Part shown: piece by piece, positions 62,909-64,000 of the stretch
Numbering within the stretch: position 1 is the first letter of the stretch
Layout of the letters: every line of letters starts with the position of its first letter
DNA from: Oceaniradius stylonematis
Lineage (GTDB): Bacteria > Pseudomonadota > Alphaproteobacteria > Rhizobiales > Rhizobiaceae
NCBI RefSeq assembly: GCF_003149475.2
Contig: NZ_QFWV02000007.1
Location: 228,614-292,613, forward strand
Reading direction: 5' to 3'
Length of the DNA: 64,000 nucleotides
Made by a program: the position numbers and the translations under genes
Notes under the pieces: model-generated
Told to the model about the DNA's origin: nothing
The model's database searches: none
The model's input: the letters and a program-made list of their open reading frames with translations, nothing else

Positions 62909-64000
62909 TTGGCCAACGTGCAAATCCCGGCGGCATCGGCGCCATCGTCCTACGGCAACGACATCACCTTCGCCATCGGCATCATGATGGTGCTGTCGCT
63001 TCTGTTCCTGCCGGTCCCGGTCTTCATGATCGATGTCGGACTGGCCGTGTCGCTGGCTTTTTCCGTCCTGATCCTGATGGTCGCGCTGTGGATCCCGCGG
63101 CCGCTCGACTTCTCGTCCTTTCCGACGATCCTGCTGATCTCGACCATGCTGCGCCTGTCGCTGAACATCGCGACGACGCGGGCGATCCTGTCGGACGGCC
63201 ATGAGGGCGTCGATGCCGCCGGCAGCGTCATCGCCGGCTTTTCCAGCTTCGTGATGAGCGGCGATTTCGTCATCGGCTTGGTCGTCTTCCTGATCCTGGT
63301 CGTCGTCAACTTCGTCGTCATCACCAAGGGTTCGACCCGCATCGCCGAGGTGGGCGCCCGGTTCACGCTCGACGCCATTCCCGGCAAGCAGATGTCGATC
63401 GATGCGGACCTTTCAGCCGGTGTCATCGACGAAGCCGAGGCGCGCCGCCGGCGCAAGGAGCTCGAAGAGGAAAGCTCCTTCTACGGGTCGATGGACGGTG
63501 CCTCCAAGTTCGTGCGCGGCGACGCAATCGCCGGCCTTCTGATCACCGCCATCAACATCGTCGGCGGCATCATCATCGGCGTTACCCGCCACAACATGTC
63601 GATGGGCGAGGCGGCCGATGTCTTCACCAAACTGTCTGTCGGCGACGGGCTCGTTTCGCAGATCCCCGCACTTGTCGTGTCGCTCGCCGCGGGCCTGCTG
63701 GTTTCCAAGGGCGGCAACCAGGGCTCGGCCGACAAGATCGTGTTCGACCAGCTCGGCAACTATCCGCGCGCCCTGTTCGTCGCCGCCGGCCTTCTGACAA
63801 TCCTCGGCCTGATGCCGGGCCTTCCGGCCGTACCGTTCCTTATGCTCGCCGCCGGCATGACGGCGATCGCCTATCTGCGGCCGCTGTTCCGCTCGGTCGA
63901 AGCCCAAAAACAGCAAAAGGTGATCGACGACGAGGAAGAGGCCAAAAAGCGCGAGACCCGCGATTCCGTCAAGAGCTCGCTCGCCGTGCCGGAAATCCAG
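62909..64000 (+). CDS. flhA: flagellar export apparatus protein FlhA (5' part, runs off the window)
   Basis: Main export-gate subunit; 364 codons are present and the frame is still open at the window end. After a short N-terminus the membrane segments follow ([40 protein letters not shown]), then [20 protein letters not shown] with [32 protein letters not shown] and [20 protein letters not shown], all FHIPEP-family signatures. No in-frame ATG occurs before the first membrane segment. The TTG at 62909, six bases after GGAG (62899-62902), is the best start; GTG at 62918 is an alternative with poor spacing. Confidence 0.95.
   Translation, partial: MANVQIPAASAPSSYGNDITFAIGIMMVLSLLFLPVPVFMIDVGLAVSLAFSVLILMVALWIPRPLDFSSFPTILLISTMLRLSLNIATTRAILSDGHEGVDAAGSVIAGFSSFVMSGDFVIGLVVFLILVVVNFVVITKGSTRIAEVGARFTLDAIPGKQMSIDADLSAGVIDEAEARRRRKELEEESSFYGSMDGASKFVRGDAIAGLLITAINIVGGIIIGVTRHNMSMGEAADVFTKLSVGDGLVSQIPALVVSLAAGLLVSKGGNQGSADKIVFDQLGNYPRALFVAAGLLTILGLMPGLPAVPFLMLAAGMTAIAYLRPLFRSVEAQKQQKVIDDEEEAKKRETRDSVKSSLAVPEIQ

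Noticed and set aside
1-64000. CRISPR array, prophage, insertion sequence, rRNA or tRNA genes
   Set aside because: No regularly spaced repeats, transposase, integrase or phage structural genes, and no tRNA- or rRNA-like sequence was recognised on either strand by reading; a covariance-model scan would be needed to exclude small RNAs.

Overview
This window looks like chromosomal DNA from a high-G+C alphaproteobacterium of the order Hyphomicrobiales (Rhizobiales). The evidence is an FtcR/Rem-type flagellar regulator, FlaF and FlbT, MotC and MotE chaperone genes, a DUF1217 flagellar protein, an NDUFA12-like complex I subunit, RNase E with an acidic insertion in its S1 domain, and a pyrB gene overlapping a degenerate pyrC. 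Genus cannot be fixed from sequence reading alone. No rRNA, tRNA, CRISPR array, insertion sequence or prophage was seen.

Region 1 (1-31,000) is housekeeping. topA, dprA, plsY, pyrC-like and pyrB lie on the minus strand, with a small plus-strand gene between topA and dprA. An AidB-like acyl-CoA dehydrogenase, an AEC transporter, a DUF6105 protein, ruvX and a metallo-hydrolase follow. The GatCAB amidotransferase is split: gatC-gatA lies about 2.5 kb from gatB, separated by an HU gene, a membrane protein, a YjhX-family protein and a DUF6455 protein. A visibly A+T-richer stretch at about 18.1-19.1 kb carries one putative lipoprotein and may be acquired DNA. Next come DM13, DUF427, NDUFA12 and DUF2155 genes. 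A minus-strand run then encodes an M48 protease, a DsbA-type oxidoreductase, AroQ, AccB, AccC and Aat. An aminotransferase and RNase E meet at a shared bidirectional terminator.

Region 2 (31,400-64,000) is a flagellar regulon. It opens with a LuxR-type solo regulator, preceded by a perfect 16-bp palindrome, and a stand-alone PAS protein. A minus-strand operon follows (motA-fliM-fliN-fliG-flhB-orf). Divergent from it runs a long plus-strand series: DUF1217, flgF, fliI, orf, flgB, flgC, fliE, flgG, flgA, flgI, motE, flgH, fliL, fliP, two flagellins, fliF, a FliH-like orf, motB, motC, fliK/motD, ftcR, flgE, flgK, flgL, flaF, flbT, flgD, fliQ, and flhA running off the end. Many stops and starts overlap (ATGA, GTGA, TGATG), which suggests translational coupling.

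Together these genes encode the basal body (FliF, FliE, FlgBCFG), P and L rings, switch (FliGMN), stator (MotAB with MotC and MotE), export gate (FlhA, FlhB, FliP, FliQ, FliI), hook and junction (FlgDEKL, FliK) and filament (two flagellins). Likely regulators are the LuxR/PAS pair, FtcR, FlaF/FlbT and possibly CtrA: a TTAA-N7-TTAA box lies in front of ftcR. I found no wholly new multi-gene system. The least described items are the LuxR-palindrome-PAS module, the FliH-like orf after fliF, the membrane orf after fliI, the flaA leader hairpin and the degenerate dihydroorotase.
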